A stretch of DNA of 64,000 bases from Natronomonas halophila (GTDB lineage: Archaea > Halobacteriota > Halobacteria > Halobacteriales > Haloarculaceae), in assembly GCF_013391085.1 (NCBI RefSeq), contig NZ_CP058334.1, positions 744,001 to 808,000 of the forward strand, given 5' to 3'. The notes under the pieces are model-generated. The model was not told where the DNA came from, did not search any database, and was given only the letters and a program-made list of their open reading frames with translations. The position numbers and the translations under genes are program-made. Positions 1-9,268 of this stretch are shown piece after piece; within the stretch, counting starts at the first letter, position 1, and each line of letters opens with the position of its first letter.

Positions 1-1
1 C

Positions 2-697
2 GCTGCCGTCGGCGCCGTCGCCTTCATCGTCCTGCCCGTCTCGGTGTCCTACGGCCTGCCCGCCTTCGCATTCGTGAGCGCGCTCGTCGCCGCCTTCGGC
101 GTCTACCTCATCGCCAGCGAGGACGGCCGCACGCCGGTCGCAACGCTCCTTTTGGCCGGTGTCGCCGTCCAGACGTTTCTCGGCGCGGTCATCTCGTATA
201 TGCTCCTGTATGCCGGCGACAGCCTCGAAACCGCGGTCTACTGGCTGATGGGCCACCTCCAGCACAGCACGTGGGGGCGGGTCCGCATCGCCGCACCCGT
301 CGTCGCCGTCCTGTTTCTCGTTTTGCTGGCCTACGCGCGGGACCTGAACGTCCTCCTGCTCGGCGAGGAGGACGCCCACACGCTCGGCATCAACGTCGAA
401 CGGACCAAGCGGATTCTGCTTGCGGGGTCGACGACGGTCACCGCCGCCGCCGTCGCCGTCTCCGGCGTCATCGGCTTCGTCGGCCTCATCGTTCCCCACA
501 TGATGCGGCTGCTGGTCGGCCCCGACCACCGCATCCTCATTCCGACGAGCGCGCTGGCAGGCGCGGTCTTCCTCGTCGTGACCGACACCATCGCCCGCAT
601 GGGCCCCGGCGAGATGCCGGTCGGCATCGTCACGGCGGCGCTGGGTGCGCCCTTCTTCCTGTATCTCCTCCGACAGCGGGAGGTGCATTCGCTGTGA
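2..697 (+). CDS. btuC: FecCD/BtuC-type ABC transporter permease (5' partial)
   Basis: Membrane permease of a vitamin B12 or siderophore importer. The reading frame is open to the left edge, so the true start lies outside the window. The visible 231 residues hold several hydrophobic segments and the family signature near residues 155-180 ([13 protein letters not shown], then [11 protein letters not shown]), which contacts the ATPase. The C-terminal [19 protein letters not shown] is also typical of FecCD. The stop overlaps the GTG start of the following ATPase gene, so the two are translationally coupled. B12 rather than iron is inferred from the haloarchaeal partner type and is not proven. Confidence 0.85.
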   Translation, partial: AAVGAVAFIVLPVSVSYGLPAFAFVSALVAAFGVYLIASEDGRTPVATLLLAGVAVQTFLGAVISYMLLYAGDSLETAVYWLMGHLQHSTWGRVRIAAPVVAVLFLVLLAYARDLNVLLLGEEDAHTLGINVERTKRILLAGSTTVTAAAVAVSGVIGFVGLIVPHMMRLLVGPDHRILIPTSALAGAVFLVVTDTIARMGPGEMPVGIVTAALGAPFFLYLLRQREVHSL

Positions 698-1875
698 TTT
701 CCCTCGACGGTGTCGGCATCTCCTTCGGGGCGACCACGGTCCTCGACGGCGTCTCGCTGGAGGTCCCCGAGGGGCAGTTCCTCGCGCTGGTCGGCCCGAA
801 CGGCGCCGGCAAGACGACGCTGCTGCGGACGATAAACGGCCTGCTCACGCCGGACCGCGGCCGCGTCACCGTCGACGGCGAGGACGTAACGAACCTGTCG
901 ACCAAGGAGGTCGGTCGACGGGTCGCGACGGTGCCACAGGAAACCTCGGTCGCCTTCGAGTTCGACGTCGAGGACGTGGTGTCGATGGGCCGGACGCCGC
1001 ATCGCTCCCGCTTTACGCCGGCCGATACCGCCGACCGCGAGGCCGTCGAGGCAGCCCTAGAGCGAACCGATACGACCCGATTTGCCGACCGGTCGGTCGA
1101 CGACCTGAGCGGCGGCGAACGGCAGCGCGTCCTGCTTGCGCGGGCGCTAGCCCAGGAGACGCCCGTCCTCCTGCTTGACGAACCGACCGCTAGCCTCGAC
1201 ATCAACCATCAGGTCCGAACGCTCTCGCTGGCCCGTGAGTTGGTCGACGAAGGGAAGACAGTCGTCGCAGCCATCCACGACCTGGAGTTAGCAGCGCGGT
1301 TCTGTGACGCGATGGCCCTTTTAGCCGACGGGGAAATCGTCGCCGTCGGGCCGCCGGAGGAGGTTCTCAGCGCCGAACGCCTCGAAACCGCCTTCGGCGT
1401 CCGGACGGCGGTGGCGACGAACCCGGTGACCGGGACGCGGTCGGTGACGCCGCTGTCGGACGCCCCACCCGGTGACCGCCGGGTCCACGTCATCGGCGGC
1501 GGGGAACGGACCGCCCGCGTCGTCGGCCGCCTCGTCGATAGCGGCATCGACGTGACCGTCGGCATCCTCCCGGAGGGAGACGCTGCCGTGGCGACCGCAC
1601 GAAGCGTGGCAAGCGACGTGGTTACGGCGCCGCCGTTCGAATCGGTTCCGAAGGACCGGACGGATGCCACGAGAGACCTCGTGAGCGCGGCCGACGTGAC
1701 CGTCCTCGCGGCGCCCGTCGACGGCGCGAACGCGACGGTGGCGCGGGTTGCCGACCCGCTCGTCGCGCTTCCCGGGACCGACCCGCCGGAACACGCGCGG
1801 ATGGTCGACGAACGGGACCTGATGACGTCGGTTCGCGACCCGCCGAAATCCCGCTCGTCGCGGACACAGCAGTGA
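694..1875 (+). CDS. btuD: ABC transporter ATP-binding protein with C-terminal extension
   Basis: Energises the upstream permease. The start is GTG at 694, overlapping the permease stop. The 393-aa product has Walker [10 protein letters not shown] at residues 34-42, a Q-loop (VPQET), the ABC signature LSGGERQR, and Walker [10 protein letters not shown] followed by an H-loop (AAIHDLE). Ordinary B12/Fe ATPases are about 255 residues. Here a further ~130 residues begin with a Gly-rich [14 protein letters not shown] strand-turn-helix that looks Rossmann-like and may bind a nucleotide or cofactor. Haloarchaeal BtuD proteins are known to be long. The substrate is inferred. Confidence 0.85.
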   Translation: MISLDGVGISFGATTVLDGVSLEVPEGQFLALVGPNGAGKTTLLRTINGLLTPDRGRVTVDGEDVTNLSTKEVGRRVATVPQETSVAFEFDVEDVVSMGRTPHRSRFTPADTADREAVEAALERTDTTRFADRSVDDLSGGERQRVLLARALAQETPVLLLDEPTASLDINHQVRTLSLARELVDEGKTVVAAIHDLELAARFCDAMALLADGEIVAVGPPEEVLSAERLETAFGVRTAVATNPVTGTRSVTPLSDAPPGDRRVHVIGGGERTARVVGRLVDSGIDVTVGILPEGDAAVATARSVASDVVTAPPFESVPKDRTDATRDLVSAADVTVLAAPVDGANATVARVADPLVALPGTDPPEHARMVDERDLMTSVRDPPKSRSSRTQQ

Positions 1876-1970
1876 GGTCCCCGTCGTGAGAGAACGGCGT
1901 AGCAATACCTTCCGGAGCACCAATAATGTTATGTGGTACCAGTGCACACACAAGGTCGGAGGGAGTTCGA

Positions 1971-2225
1971 ATGGCCACCAGCCCGGAATGGACCCATCCA
2001 GCCGACGAGCGCATCCTGCAATACCTCGATGAGAACCCGCCCGACTACGTACCCCTCATCGCGAATCGCCTGGGGATGCACCTCGGGTACGTCGAAACGC
2101 GGGTCGAGACGCTCGTCGAACACGGGCTCGTGGAGCCGGTGACTGGAGAGGAGATCTACGCTGTCACGTCTCGGGGAGAAGAGTACCTCGCTGACGATAC
2201 CGCCGCGATTGCCGCGGGCGACTAG
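1971..2225 (+). CDS. PhiH1-type winged-helix regulator
   Basis: 84-aa DNA-binding protein. Residues 8-70 form a winged helix (PADERILQYL, then IANRLGMHLGYVETRVETLVEHGLVEP), a pattern shared with haloarchaeal PhiH1-like repressors. The ATG at 1971 is preferred over upstream codons because a GGAGGGAG Shine-Dalgarno sequence lies just upstream. Its stop codon overlaps the stop of the convergent zinc-finger gene. The target is unknown. Confidence 0.75.
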   Translation: MATSPEWTHPADERILQYLDENPPDYVPLIANRLGMHLGYVETRVETLVEHGLVEPVTGEEIYAVTSRGEEYLADDTAAIAAGD

Positions 2226-2380
2226 TTCTGCCGAGTCGACCGGGCTTCCCGTACCTCGGCCCCGTCCCTGAGTTTATCCTCACAGTTCGGACACACACGG
2301 ACCGTCGACATATCCTGCGGAGCAAACACACGTACGTAATTTTCGGTGACGAAGCCATCGCAGTTGCGACAGTGTGGCAT
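2222..2380 (-). CDS. Zinc-finger microprotein, 52 aa
   Basis: Short gene found by translating the minus strand: it begins MPHCRNCDGF and ends REARSTRQN. Two knuckles, CRNC (residues 4-7) and CPNC (about 31-34), can form one zinc site. Proteins of this shape are widespread as small haloarchaeal zinc-finger proteins of unknown role. It converges on the PhiH1-like regulator and the two stop codons overlap. Clean codon usage and the paired CxxC motifs support it being real. Confidence 0.75.
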   Translation of the reverse strand: MPHCRNCDGFVTENYVRVFAPQDMSTVRVCPNCEDKLRDGAEVREARSTRQN

Positions 2381-2463
2381 GTGTTACACAGCAAACACCA
2401 AGTGACAAGTATCTTTCCCCTATATGCTGAAAAATACGGCGATGGATGCGGAATACGTCGGTC

Positions 2464-2967
2464 TCAGAACGTCAGTTCGTTACCACACTCCAGACAGGTG
2501 AACTCGAAGGAACCTTCCTCGGTCAGCGACATCCCGTGGCCCGTCTCCTCGCCGCACTCGCTGCAGTGGAGGACCGATTCGATGTCCTCCCAGTCGTGTT
2601 TCGAGTCGGGCGCGCCGAAGGCAAAGCCGACGACGGGGTCGTCGTTGTCCTCGTCGTTGAAGCCCTCCTGATACTGGCCCGGCGGGAAGCGGATGACTTC
2701 GCCAGCGCCGACGGTGACCTGTTCGGTGGCGTCGCTGCTCGGTTCGTCGGCCACGTCGAAGGTCGCTTCCCCCGACTGGACGTAGAAGAGTTCCTCCTGG
2801 TCGTGGTGGGTGTGAAGTCCGCCGGAGAAGGATTCGCCCGGCTCGAGTTCGAAATAGTTCATCGCAAAATGTTCGGTGCCCAGCGCGTCCGAAACCGGTC
2901 GGCGGACGCTGTGGACGCCGAGGGGGCTTCGTTCGATATCGACGTCGTCGATGGCGACTTTTCGCAT
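2464..2967 (-). CDS. Cupin-domain protein with C-terminal zinc ribbon
   Basis: 167 aa. The start at 2967 (MRKVAIDD) is chosen because the upstream extension is not haloarchaeal-like. Residues ~30-115 form a cupin barrel with the metal-binding pattern GLHTHHDQEELFYV, then GAGEVIRFPPGQYQEG. The C-terminus has CSECGEETG and CLECGNE, a zinc ribbon. The cupin may bind a small ligand or metal and the ribbon suggests nucleic-acid or protein contact. The reaction is unknown. Confidence 0.8.
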   Translation of the reverse strand: MRKVAIDDVDIERSPLGVHSVRRPVSDALGTEHFAMNYFELEPGESFSGGLHTHHDQEELFYVQSGEATFDVADEPSSDATEQVTVGAGEVIRFPPGQYQEGFNDEDNDDPVVGFAFGAPDSKHDWEDIESVLHCSECGEETGHGMSLTEEGSFEFTCLECGNELTF

Positions 2968-3085
2968 ACAGGCCCCACTCTCCGGGGGCGTATAAACTGT
3001 TTCCCGGTTCACGCCGGATGCGAAAATACCGTGGCACCCCAAACGATTACCATATTGGGCCCAGTAGACCGGATAGAAACGCCCC

Positions 3086-3781
3086 ATGCGATATTTCGAC
3101 CTCGTCTTGACCCCGGAACACAACGGGATTCACCCCGTCGACGCCCAGTTGGCCACTATCGAGGGGCTCGAACGGGATTCGCTGTTGCACATCGACGCGT
3201 TCGGGGACGGGACGGGCGTGCTGCTCTACCGACTCGTCGGCGACAAGGACGCCGTCGTCGGCGTCATCGAGGACCACGAGGACGTCATCAGTTACGACAT
3301 CCTCGACGTCGAAGCCGAGGACACCTTCCATCTGTATCTCCACGTCCACCCGGGCGAACCCGCGGGCACCCTGATGGCGCTGTGTTACGAGTTCGCGCTC
3401 ATCATCGACACGCCCATCGAGTTCACCGACCGCGGGGGCGTGCTCGTGACCATCGTCGGCACCCACGACATGCTCCGTGAGGCGCTGAAAGCCGTTCCCG
3501 ACCACATCAACATCTCCATCCAACAGGTCGGCCAGTACTCGCCGGGCACCCGCGACATGCTGTCGATGCTGACCGAACGGCAACGTGAGGTGTTCGAAAC
3601 CGCCGTCGAGATGGGCTATTACGACATCCCACGACAGGTCAATCAGGGCGAACTCGCCGACCGACTCGACTGTGCGCCATCGACCGTCGACGAGCACCTC
3701 CGGAAGGCCGAATCGAAGATGCTGTCGGCGCTGCTCCGGAACACCGGCGCCGAAACCGACGAACGACACGCCAGCAACTAG
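3086..3781 (+). CDS. Bat-type HTH-10 transcriptional regulator
   Basis: 231-aa member of the bacterio-opsin-activator family of haloarchaeal regulators. Residues 1-155 form the N-terminal Bat sensor-like region. Residues ~160-215 hold the HTH_10 DNA-binding domain, starting LTERQREVFETAVEMGYYD and continuing through GELADRLDCAPSTVDEHLRKAE. No PAS or GAF domain is visible. It is divergent from the cupin gene, with about 120 bp between starts. The regulon cannot be inferred. Confidence 0.85.
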   Translation: MRYFDLVLTPEHNGIHPVDAQLATIEGLERDSLLHIDAFGDGTGVLLYRLVGDKDAVVGVIEDHEDVISYDILDVEAEDTFHLYLHVHPGEPAGTLMALCYEFALIIDTPIEFTDRGGVLVTIVGTHDMLREALKAVPDHINISIQQVGQYSPGTRDMLSMLTERQREVFETAVEMGYYDIPRQVNQGELADRLDCAPSTVDEHLRKAESKMLSALLRNTGAETDERHASN

Positions 3782-3794
3782 AAAAGCGGACCGG

Positions 3795-4790
3795 CTATTC
3801 GCGACGAGCGACCAACAGCCCGGCAGTCAGCAGGCCGACCAGCGCCGCGATACCACCGAATCCGGGGCCCTCGCCGGGCGTCGGCGTCATGTCTGCGACG
3901 GATTGGCCGGTATTACCGCCGCCGTTCTGCTCGTTACTATCGCCACCGGGGGCTTCAGTCGTCTCCGTCTCCGACGACCCACCGCTGCCGTCGTTCCCAC
4001 CGGCAGCAGACGTCGCTGTCACCGTGGGCGTCGATGTCGCGGTTGTCGTCGGTGTCGCCGTCGGCGTGGACTCGCGCGTCTCCGTCGCCGTGGCCGTCGG
4101 CGTTGGGGTCGGCGTCGATTCCGACGTAGAACTGTCGCCCTCCGCGGACGGCGGCGGGCCGAGTTCCGCGCGGGCTTCCTCTTCGTTTTCGAAGTCGCCG
4201 ACCCAGAAGTAGTGGGAGGTGAGGTGGACTTCCTCGTAGTTGCCCGCGTAGGTCGTCCCGTTCACGAAGCCGGAGAACTGATACCAGCCGGCCTCGCCCG
4301 TGTTCTCGACACAATCGCCCAGCACGGCGACCGTCGCGTCGGGCGCATAGAGGTTGATGGTATCGCCGCCGAAGTCGTCGGGGCCGTAGAGGTCGAGGGT
4401 GATACGCCGCTCGTTGACGTTGTAGGTCTTCATGTGCTGCAACAGGCTCTCGTCGACCTGTGTGCCCGTGTTGTTGTTCCCGCGGTCGATGCCGAACACG
4501 CGGGCGTCGTCGGGGGCACACGCGCTGAAGTCCGCCTGCTCGCTTTCGAGCCAGTAGTAGTCGACGATTTCGAGCCCCCGGTCGGCCTCGAAGGCGTCGG
4601 CGCCCGCCGAACTCATCACGTACGTCGCTTGCGTCGCGCTCGGACTCCTGTCAGCGTTTTCCTGTGGATACACCGTGAAGTTCGCCGGCGACCCGTGGGA
4701 TGCAGCCCCCACCGATGCGAACCCCGCCACCAACGCCGCCGCGAAGACGAGGGCGACGAAAACCGATAACCGAAGATGAAGCCGTGTCAT
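3795..4790 (-). CDS. PGF-CTERM surface protein with Thr-rich stalk
   Basis: 331-aa exported protein. A Sec signal peptide covers residues 1-30 and a folded domain about 31-205. A Ser/Thr/Pro-rich stalk (TPTPTPTATATE, TPTATPTTTATS) follows at about 210-270. The C-terminal sorting signal begins PGFGGIAALVGLL at residue 309, with a hydrophobic segment and terminal ARRE. PGF-CTERM proteins are processed by archaeosortase A and lipid-anchored, and two archaeosortase genes lie 5-9 kb away. The stalk is a likely O-glycosylation region. The function of the folded domain is unknown. Confidence 0.85.
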   Translation of the reverse strand: MTRLHLRLSVFVALVFAAALVAGFASVGAASHGSPANFTVYPQENADRSPSATQATYVMSSAGADAFEADRGLEIVDYYWLESEQADFSACAPDDARVFGIDRGNNNTGTQVDESLLQHMKTYNVNERRITLDLYGPDDFGGDTINLYAPDATVAVLGDCVENTGEAGWYQFSGFVNGTTYAGNYEEVHLTSHYFWVGDFENEEEARAELGPPPSAEGDSSTSESTPTPTPTATATETRESTPTATPTTTATSTPTVTATSAAGGNDGSGGSSETETTEAPGGDSNEQNGGGNTGQSVADMTPTPGEGPGFGGIAALVGLLTAGLLVARRE

Positions 4791-4919
4791 GGTCTTTACT
4801 GTAGGCGCATCTTCGATTGTGGACGGATAACCGCTGTGACACCGTAAGCCAGTTTCTACCAGTTGTTACCATCAAGCGACAAAGAAGTACAACAGATGGC
4901 GAAGACAGGAGCGAAGGAA

Positions 4920-4941
4920 AGCCGGAGGAGGGATTTGGACC
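4920..4941 (-). repeat. Partial copy of the tRNA-Thr 3' end
   Basis: Bases 4920-4941 match 5012-5033, the discriminator, acceptor 3' strand, T-stem and half T-loop of tRNA-Thr, with 21 of 22 identical. They have the same orientation and are 92 bp away. Such 3'-end copies are typical of tRNA attachment sites left by integrases. The copy is also one arm of an imperfect inverted repeat with 4966-4990 that encloses a GGTCGG/CCGACC hairpin. No integrase gene lies nearby. Confidence 0.6.
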
Positions 4942-5011
4942 ACGGTCGGAGCGGAGCACCGACCTGATTCAAATCCTCCCTGCCTCCTCGTCTCACCGTG
5001 TTCAACAGAAG

Positions 5012-5084
5012 AGCCGGAGGAGGGATTTGAACCCTCGACCTAATCCTTACGAAGGATTCGCTCTGCCAGCTGAGCTACTCCGGC
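5012..5084 (-). tRNA. tRNA-Thr (anticodon CGT)
   Basis: The reverse complement folds into a 73-nt cloverleaf: acceptor GCCGGAG/CTCCGGC, a D-arm from GCTCAGCTGGCAGAGC, and the anticodon stem AATCC/GGATT around loop TTCGTAA. The T-arm has loop TTCAAAT. The anticodon CGT reads ACG, threonine. No intron and no encoded CCA are seen. The 3' part is duplicated at 4920. Confidence 0.95.
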
Positions 5085-5192
5085 ACTACATTCCAACGTG
5101 GGGGGATAATCGTCATAAGGGTTGCGAACTCCGGTCGCCGCGTGGCGAAATCGCGGGGAGGAAAGCCGACCGCCGTCCGAAGGCAGCCGCCC

Positions 5193-8051
5193 TCAAAGGC
5201 TGTCGTTCTGCTGGTACATCCGGGCACCAGCGATGGTAAGCACGAGCGCGAGGAGACCGACGAAGCCGAGCGCGGCCGTAATCGGCGAGTCGATTAGACC
5301 GGCACGTTCGCCGACCGGTTCGTCCTCTGTAGCAGTCGCCGTCTCGGTTTCGGTCTGTTCGGTCGAATCCTGCGCGTAGACCGCATACAGCGAGAAGCCG
5401 GGTACCTCGGATTCGTAGACGTATTCGCCGCCCTCACTACTGACGAGTTCGGGCTGGTGGACGTCCCAGCCGCCGTCGGTGTAGTGGCCGAGGCGGATGG
5501 ATTCGGGGCTGCCGCCGGCCGCTTCGAGTTGGGACTCGTCCAGCGTGAATTGGATGGTCGCCTGCTCGTCGGAGATGTTCTCCGGGACGGAGATCTCCAT
5601 CGCCATGAGCAGTTCACCGGGCGTCGCCGGGACGCCATCGGGGAGTTCGTCCATCTGCGCGATGGTCGCCTGTCCGCCAGCGCCCGCGACGAACGTGATG
5701 CTGTCGACGCTGACGTTCTCGAAGTCGACTTCGACGCCCTCCTGTCCGGGCGCAGTATCGGCTATCTGCTGGGCGTCGAACGCGACGGCGCCCGCGGGCG
5801 GTTCGACCTCGGACCCATTGGCCGGGTCCGTCGACGTCTCGTTCTGTGACGTGCCGTCGTCAGTCTCGGTGTTGTTTCCAGTGCTGGCATCATCACTACT
5901 GCCAGCACCAGACCCACCGCCGCCACCACCAGTACCGGCGCCGCCGCTGCCACCACTACCGCCGTTACCGGCACCGCCTTCATTGCCACTTCCGTCGCCG
6001 CTTCCGTCTTCACTGCCATCCTCACTACCGTCTTCGCTTCCGCCACCACTCTCATCGTCACTGCCGTCGCCGCTTCCATCACCGCTGCCATCCTCACTAC
6101 CGTCTTCGCTTCCGTTACCGTCGTTGCCACCGGGGATTTCCCCGACTGCCGCCACCGTCTCCGTCGACTGGATGACGGGCGCATCGCCCGCGTTCGTTTC
6201 GACGCTGAACGCTGCCGCGTCGCCGTCGGTGGCGCTGGTGGTATCGAACCGGATACCGTCTCCATCGGCGCTCTCGATGTGGATACTGTCACCGGCAGCG
6301 GTCGCCGAGGCGTTCTCGTCGACCGAAACCACGATGGCGTTCTCGGAGACCGACACCTCGGAGGCGTCCGACAGCGCACCGCTGACGGTCAGCGACTGTT
6401 TGGTGTCGAAGGCGATGCCGCCGTCACCCTCGAGACCGACCACGACGTCGCTTCCGGGTGCGATTTGGTGGCCTGTCGTGTCGTTGATACGGACGGCGAG
6501 CCCGTTGCTACCGGTCGTGCTGTTCACGCCGGAGTCCAGTTGAGTCGCGTCACCCTCGACGGTGATGTTCGGGGTTCCGACTGCCAATCCGTTGCTGGTC
6601 GTCACCTGTACCGGGTCGAAGGGTCCGTTGTCGACCGGCGTCGTGACGACATCGAGACCGCTCTCGAAGTCGGCCGCGTCCGCGTCGGTCGGCCCCTCGA
6701 AGCCCGACGTGTTGAACCGGACGTTCGAGAGGGTTACCACCTCGCTGTCGTTGATGTCCCTATCGACCGACACGAGAAGGTGGTTGGCCTCGATGGTCAC
6801 GGGCACCTCGGTGGCCGACAGGTCACCGTCGGATTCGATAGTTGCCGTGGTCTGGGCGGACGTATCGAAGGAGAGGGAATCGCGGTGCTGGGTCGGAATC
6901 GCGACGGTGAGGTTCTGGTCGGCGTCGTGAATCCCCGTCGTGAAGGAGTCCCGGCTGGAAATCTCGACGGTCGTCCCGTTCTCGGGAGCACCGTCGAGCC
7001 CGCGAGGGACTGCATAGTCGTCGGCAAATCGGGCGTCGACGCGGTCCGGCAGCAGTCCGTAGGTAGTGGTGTGGCCGTTGATTTCCCATGTAACCTCGCT
7101 CGCATTCGCGTCCGCGGGAACGTCGAAGGTCACCCCGTCAAGTTCGAGGATGGCAGTGTCGTTGCTGGAGCCGTCGAAGCGCGCCACCTTGACGCGGATT
7201 TCGGTCGCCGAGACGCCGTCGCTCGGGATGTACGCCTCGCCGCTGGGGGAACTGACGGTGATATCGCCGACGTTCCGGTCGTGGAAGTCGATAGGCTCCC
7301 CGTCGAGCGAGAGGGTCACTTCGAACTGGGAGGGCAGGTCGCCTTCGTCGCCGCGGAGCACGAGGTTCCGGGCTGGCTCGCTGGGCGTGCCCGTGGGCGC
7401 GCCGAACATCGTCTGGTTTTCCGCGCCCGCGGTGACCGCGGCGGAGAATCCACCGTTCTCGTCGGTCGCGGTCAGTTCGTGGTCGAACGGTTCGACGCGT
7501 AGTTCGTGGGTCGCGGTCTCGCCGTTGACGCTCCATCGGAGGGACCCGGTGTCGTCGCTACCGGGGTCGAACCGGAGGGTCCGGATTTCGACCGCGACGG
7601 GCGGCGAGGAGAGGACGGCGTCGCTGGTCACGTTGAACGCGACGCGGTCGGGGCCGACGTGGGTGACTTCGATGCCCTCGGTCCGGCTCGCGCGTTGCTC
7701 GTCGCCGTACTCTCCGATGACGACCAGTTCGATGTCCTCGGGACCCTGGTTGTCCGCGAACGCGATGTCACTGTCGGGAACTCGGAGTTCGCCCTGGAAC
7801 TCGGTCGGGAACGATTCGTTGGTCGCTTCGACCCGGAGGGTGTCGTCGTCGCTTTCGACACCGTCGGGGAGCTGGTCATCGAAACCGGCGATGAGCGTGG
7901 AGGCGTTTCCCCCACCCCCATCGCTCGCCGTCAGGCCGTGGTGCTCCGCTACCGCCGTTCCGGCGAAGGCGACGCCGCCCGCGAGAACGGACAGCGCCAC
8001 GAGGCCGGCGAGCAGGAGGGCGCGGAGTTCGTGAGTGTGTTCGTCGGTCAT
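5193..8051 (-). CDS. Large surface protein with PGF-pre-PGF domain and C-terminal membrane anchor
   Basis: 952 aa, starting MTDEHTHELRALLLAG with a Sec signal at residues 1-38. The N-terminal two thirds are acidic, beta-rich and repetitive. A Gly/Ser/Asp/Glu stalk covers about residues 637-724. A domain follows that ends in YVYESEVPGFSLYAVYA, the PGF-pre-PGF pattern. After a Thr/Glu spacer a transmembrane helix (SPITAALGFVGLLALVL) and short polar tail end the protein. There is no terminal PGF-CTERM motif before this helix, so a simple membrane anchor seems likelier than sortase processing. A cell-envelope role is inferred. Confidence 0.8.
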   Translation of the reverse strand: MTDEHTHELRALLLAGLVALSVLAGGVAFAGTAVAEHHGLTASDGGGGNASTLIAGFDDQLPDGVESDDDTLRVEATNESFPTEFQGELRVPDSDIAFADNQGPEDIELVVIGEYGDEQRASRTEGIEVTHVGPDRVAFNVTSDAVLSSPPVAVEIRTLRFDPGSDDTGSLRWSVNGETATHELRVEPFDHELTATDENGGFSAAVTAGAENQTMFGAPTGTPSEPARNLVLRGDEGDLPSQFEVTLSLDGEPIDFHDRNVGDITVSSPSGEAYIPSDGVSATEIRVKVARFDGSSNDTAILELDGVTFDVPADANASEVTWEINGHTTTYGLLPDRVDARFADDYAVPRGLDGAPENGTTVEISSRDSFTTGIHDADQNLTVAIPTQHRDSLSFDTSAQTTATIESDGDLSATEVPVTIEANHLLVSVDRDINDSEVVTLSNVRFNTSGFEGPTDADAADFESGLDVVTTPVDNGPFDPVQVTTSNGLAVGTPNITVEGDATQLDSGVNSTTGSNGLAVRINDTTGHQIAPGSDVVVGLEGDGGIAFDTKQSLTVSGALSDASEVSVSENAIVVSVDENASATAAGDSIHIESADGDGIRFDTTSATDGDAAAFSVETNAGDAPVIQSTETVAAVGEIPGGNDGNGSEDGSEDGSGDGSGDGSDDESGGGSEDGSEDGSEDGSGDGSGNEGGAGNGGSGGSGGAGTGGGGGGSGAGSSDDASTGNNTETDDGTSQNETSTDPANGSEVEPPAGAVAFDAQQIADTAPGQEGVEVDFENVSVDSITFVAGAGGQATIAQMDELPDGVPATPGELLMAMEISVPENISDEQATIQFTLDESQLEAAGGSPESIRLGHYTDGGWDVHQPELVSSEGGEYVYESEVPGFSLYAVYAQDSTEQTETETATATEDEPVGERAGLIDSPITAALGFVGLLALVLTIAGARMYQQNDSL

Positions 8052-8190
8052 GGTTCGGTTCGAGCCAGCCGATATGGCTCCGTCTTGGCTGGCACCACCC
8101 ACTATCAAACAAAAGGGGTTGTGACAAACGCGTCCAAACGACGGGCATAGCCGGGGGTTATTAACTACGTAAGAGAGGCCCGAACCCCCG

Positions 8191-9177
8191 CTATCGACGG
8201 AATCGGACGTCGAGACAGACGTTGAGTTCGTGGGGCGCGTACGAGCGCACCTCGTGTTTCGTCTGGACGGTCACCTCGTAGTCGGGGGCGGCCGCCTCCC
8301 GAATCGCGCGCTCGCCGGGGCCGAAGGGGTCCGACTCGTGTTGGATGTCGTAGTAGTGGAGGACGCAGTCGTCGCCCGCCAGTTCGACGGCCGTTTCGAG
8401 GAACTCGTCGGCGCTGTGGGGGAGGTTCATGACCAGTCGGTCCGCCCAGTCGTCGTAGCCCGATATCTCCCGGACGTCGCCGTGAATCGCCGTCACCCGC
8501 TCGGCGACGTTGTTCCGTTCGGCGTTCCGGCGCAGGTACTCGATTGCGGCCTCGTTGAGGTCGGTGCCGACACATTCGGCACCCTGCTTTGCGGCCGGGA
8601 TGACGAAGGGGCCGACACCGGCGAACATATCGAAGAACTGCTCGCCGTCCTCGACCTGTTTGACGACGCGTCGGCGTTCGGTGGCGAGTCGCGGCGAGAA
8701 GTACATCTCCGCGATGTCGACCTCGAACTCACAGCCGTACTCGCGGTGGACCGTCTCGGTGCTATCACCGACGAGCAGGTCCCAGTTGCGGATGCGGAGT
8801 TCGCCCTCGATGGGCGAGGCACGGTTAACGACCGTATCCAGCGGCAAATCGGAATCCGCGATGGCCTCGGCAATCCCCCGTGCCCGCTCGTCGTCGTCCT
8901 CGTCGATGATGGCGATGTCGCCCAGTCGCTCGTAGGAGGGTTCGAATCCGAGGATATCCGCGGGCAGCGTCTGCGTCTCGCGGCGGTCGACGTCGCGGTC
9001 GACGACATCGAACTCCGATACGAGTGCGTCGAGGTCCGCGGACTCGTCGAGAGGAATGTAGATATCGCCGTCGACGACCTCGATTTCGTAGGTTCCCGAG
9101 AGGGCGTCCAGTTCGGCGATGCGTTTGCGGGCGGCCTCGCCGCGTTCTCTGGGGACGCGCACGCACGGAACAGTCAT
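8191..9177 (-). CDS. trm5: tRNA (guanine37-N1)-methyltransferase Trm5
   Basis: 328 aa. It transfers methyl from S-adenosylmethionine to G37 of tRNA. The start MTVPCVRVPRERGE is the family N-terminus, and the longer upstream frame is discarded. Visible motifs are YFSPRL (motif X region), FDMFAGVGPFVIPAAK (SAM motif I), GTDLNEAAIEYLRRN (motif II) and MNLPHSADEF (the Trm5 NLP catalytic motif). It is divergent from dph5, with starts about 90 bp apart. Both genes act on the translation apparatus. Confidence 0.9.
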   Translation of the reverse strand: MTVPCVRVPRERGEAARKRIAELDALSGTYEIEVVDGDIYIPLDESADLDALVSEFDVVDRDVDRRETQTLPADILGFEPSYERLGDIAIIDEDDDERARGIAEAIADSDLPLDTVVNRASPIEGELRIRNWDLLVGDSTETVHREYGCEFEVDIAEMYFSPRLATERRRVVKQVEDGEQFFDMFAGVGPFVIPAAKQGAECVGTDLNEAAIEYLRRNAERNNVAERVTAIHGDVREISGYDDWADRLVMNLPHSADEFLETAVELAGDDCVLHYYDIQHESDPFGPGERAIREAAAPDYEVTVQTKHEVRSYAPHELNVCLDVRFRR

Positions 9178-9268
9178 TGGCCGTGTTCCGCCCGGCGCGG
9201 CGGTAAGGCTGACGATGCGGCGCGGTCGGGAGCGCGACGCTTTTGCCGCCACCGCACCCAGACCGTGT

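Noticed and set aside
2446-3480. Long plus-strand frame over the cupin gene
   Set aside because: Arg/Gly-rich shadow of the minus-strand cupin and the Bat-type gene; no domain.
5880-6140. Possible CRISPR-like or tandem DNA repeat
   Set aside because: It is the Gly/Ser/Asp/Glu stalk of a surface protein; no spacers of constant length and no cas genes.
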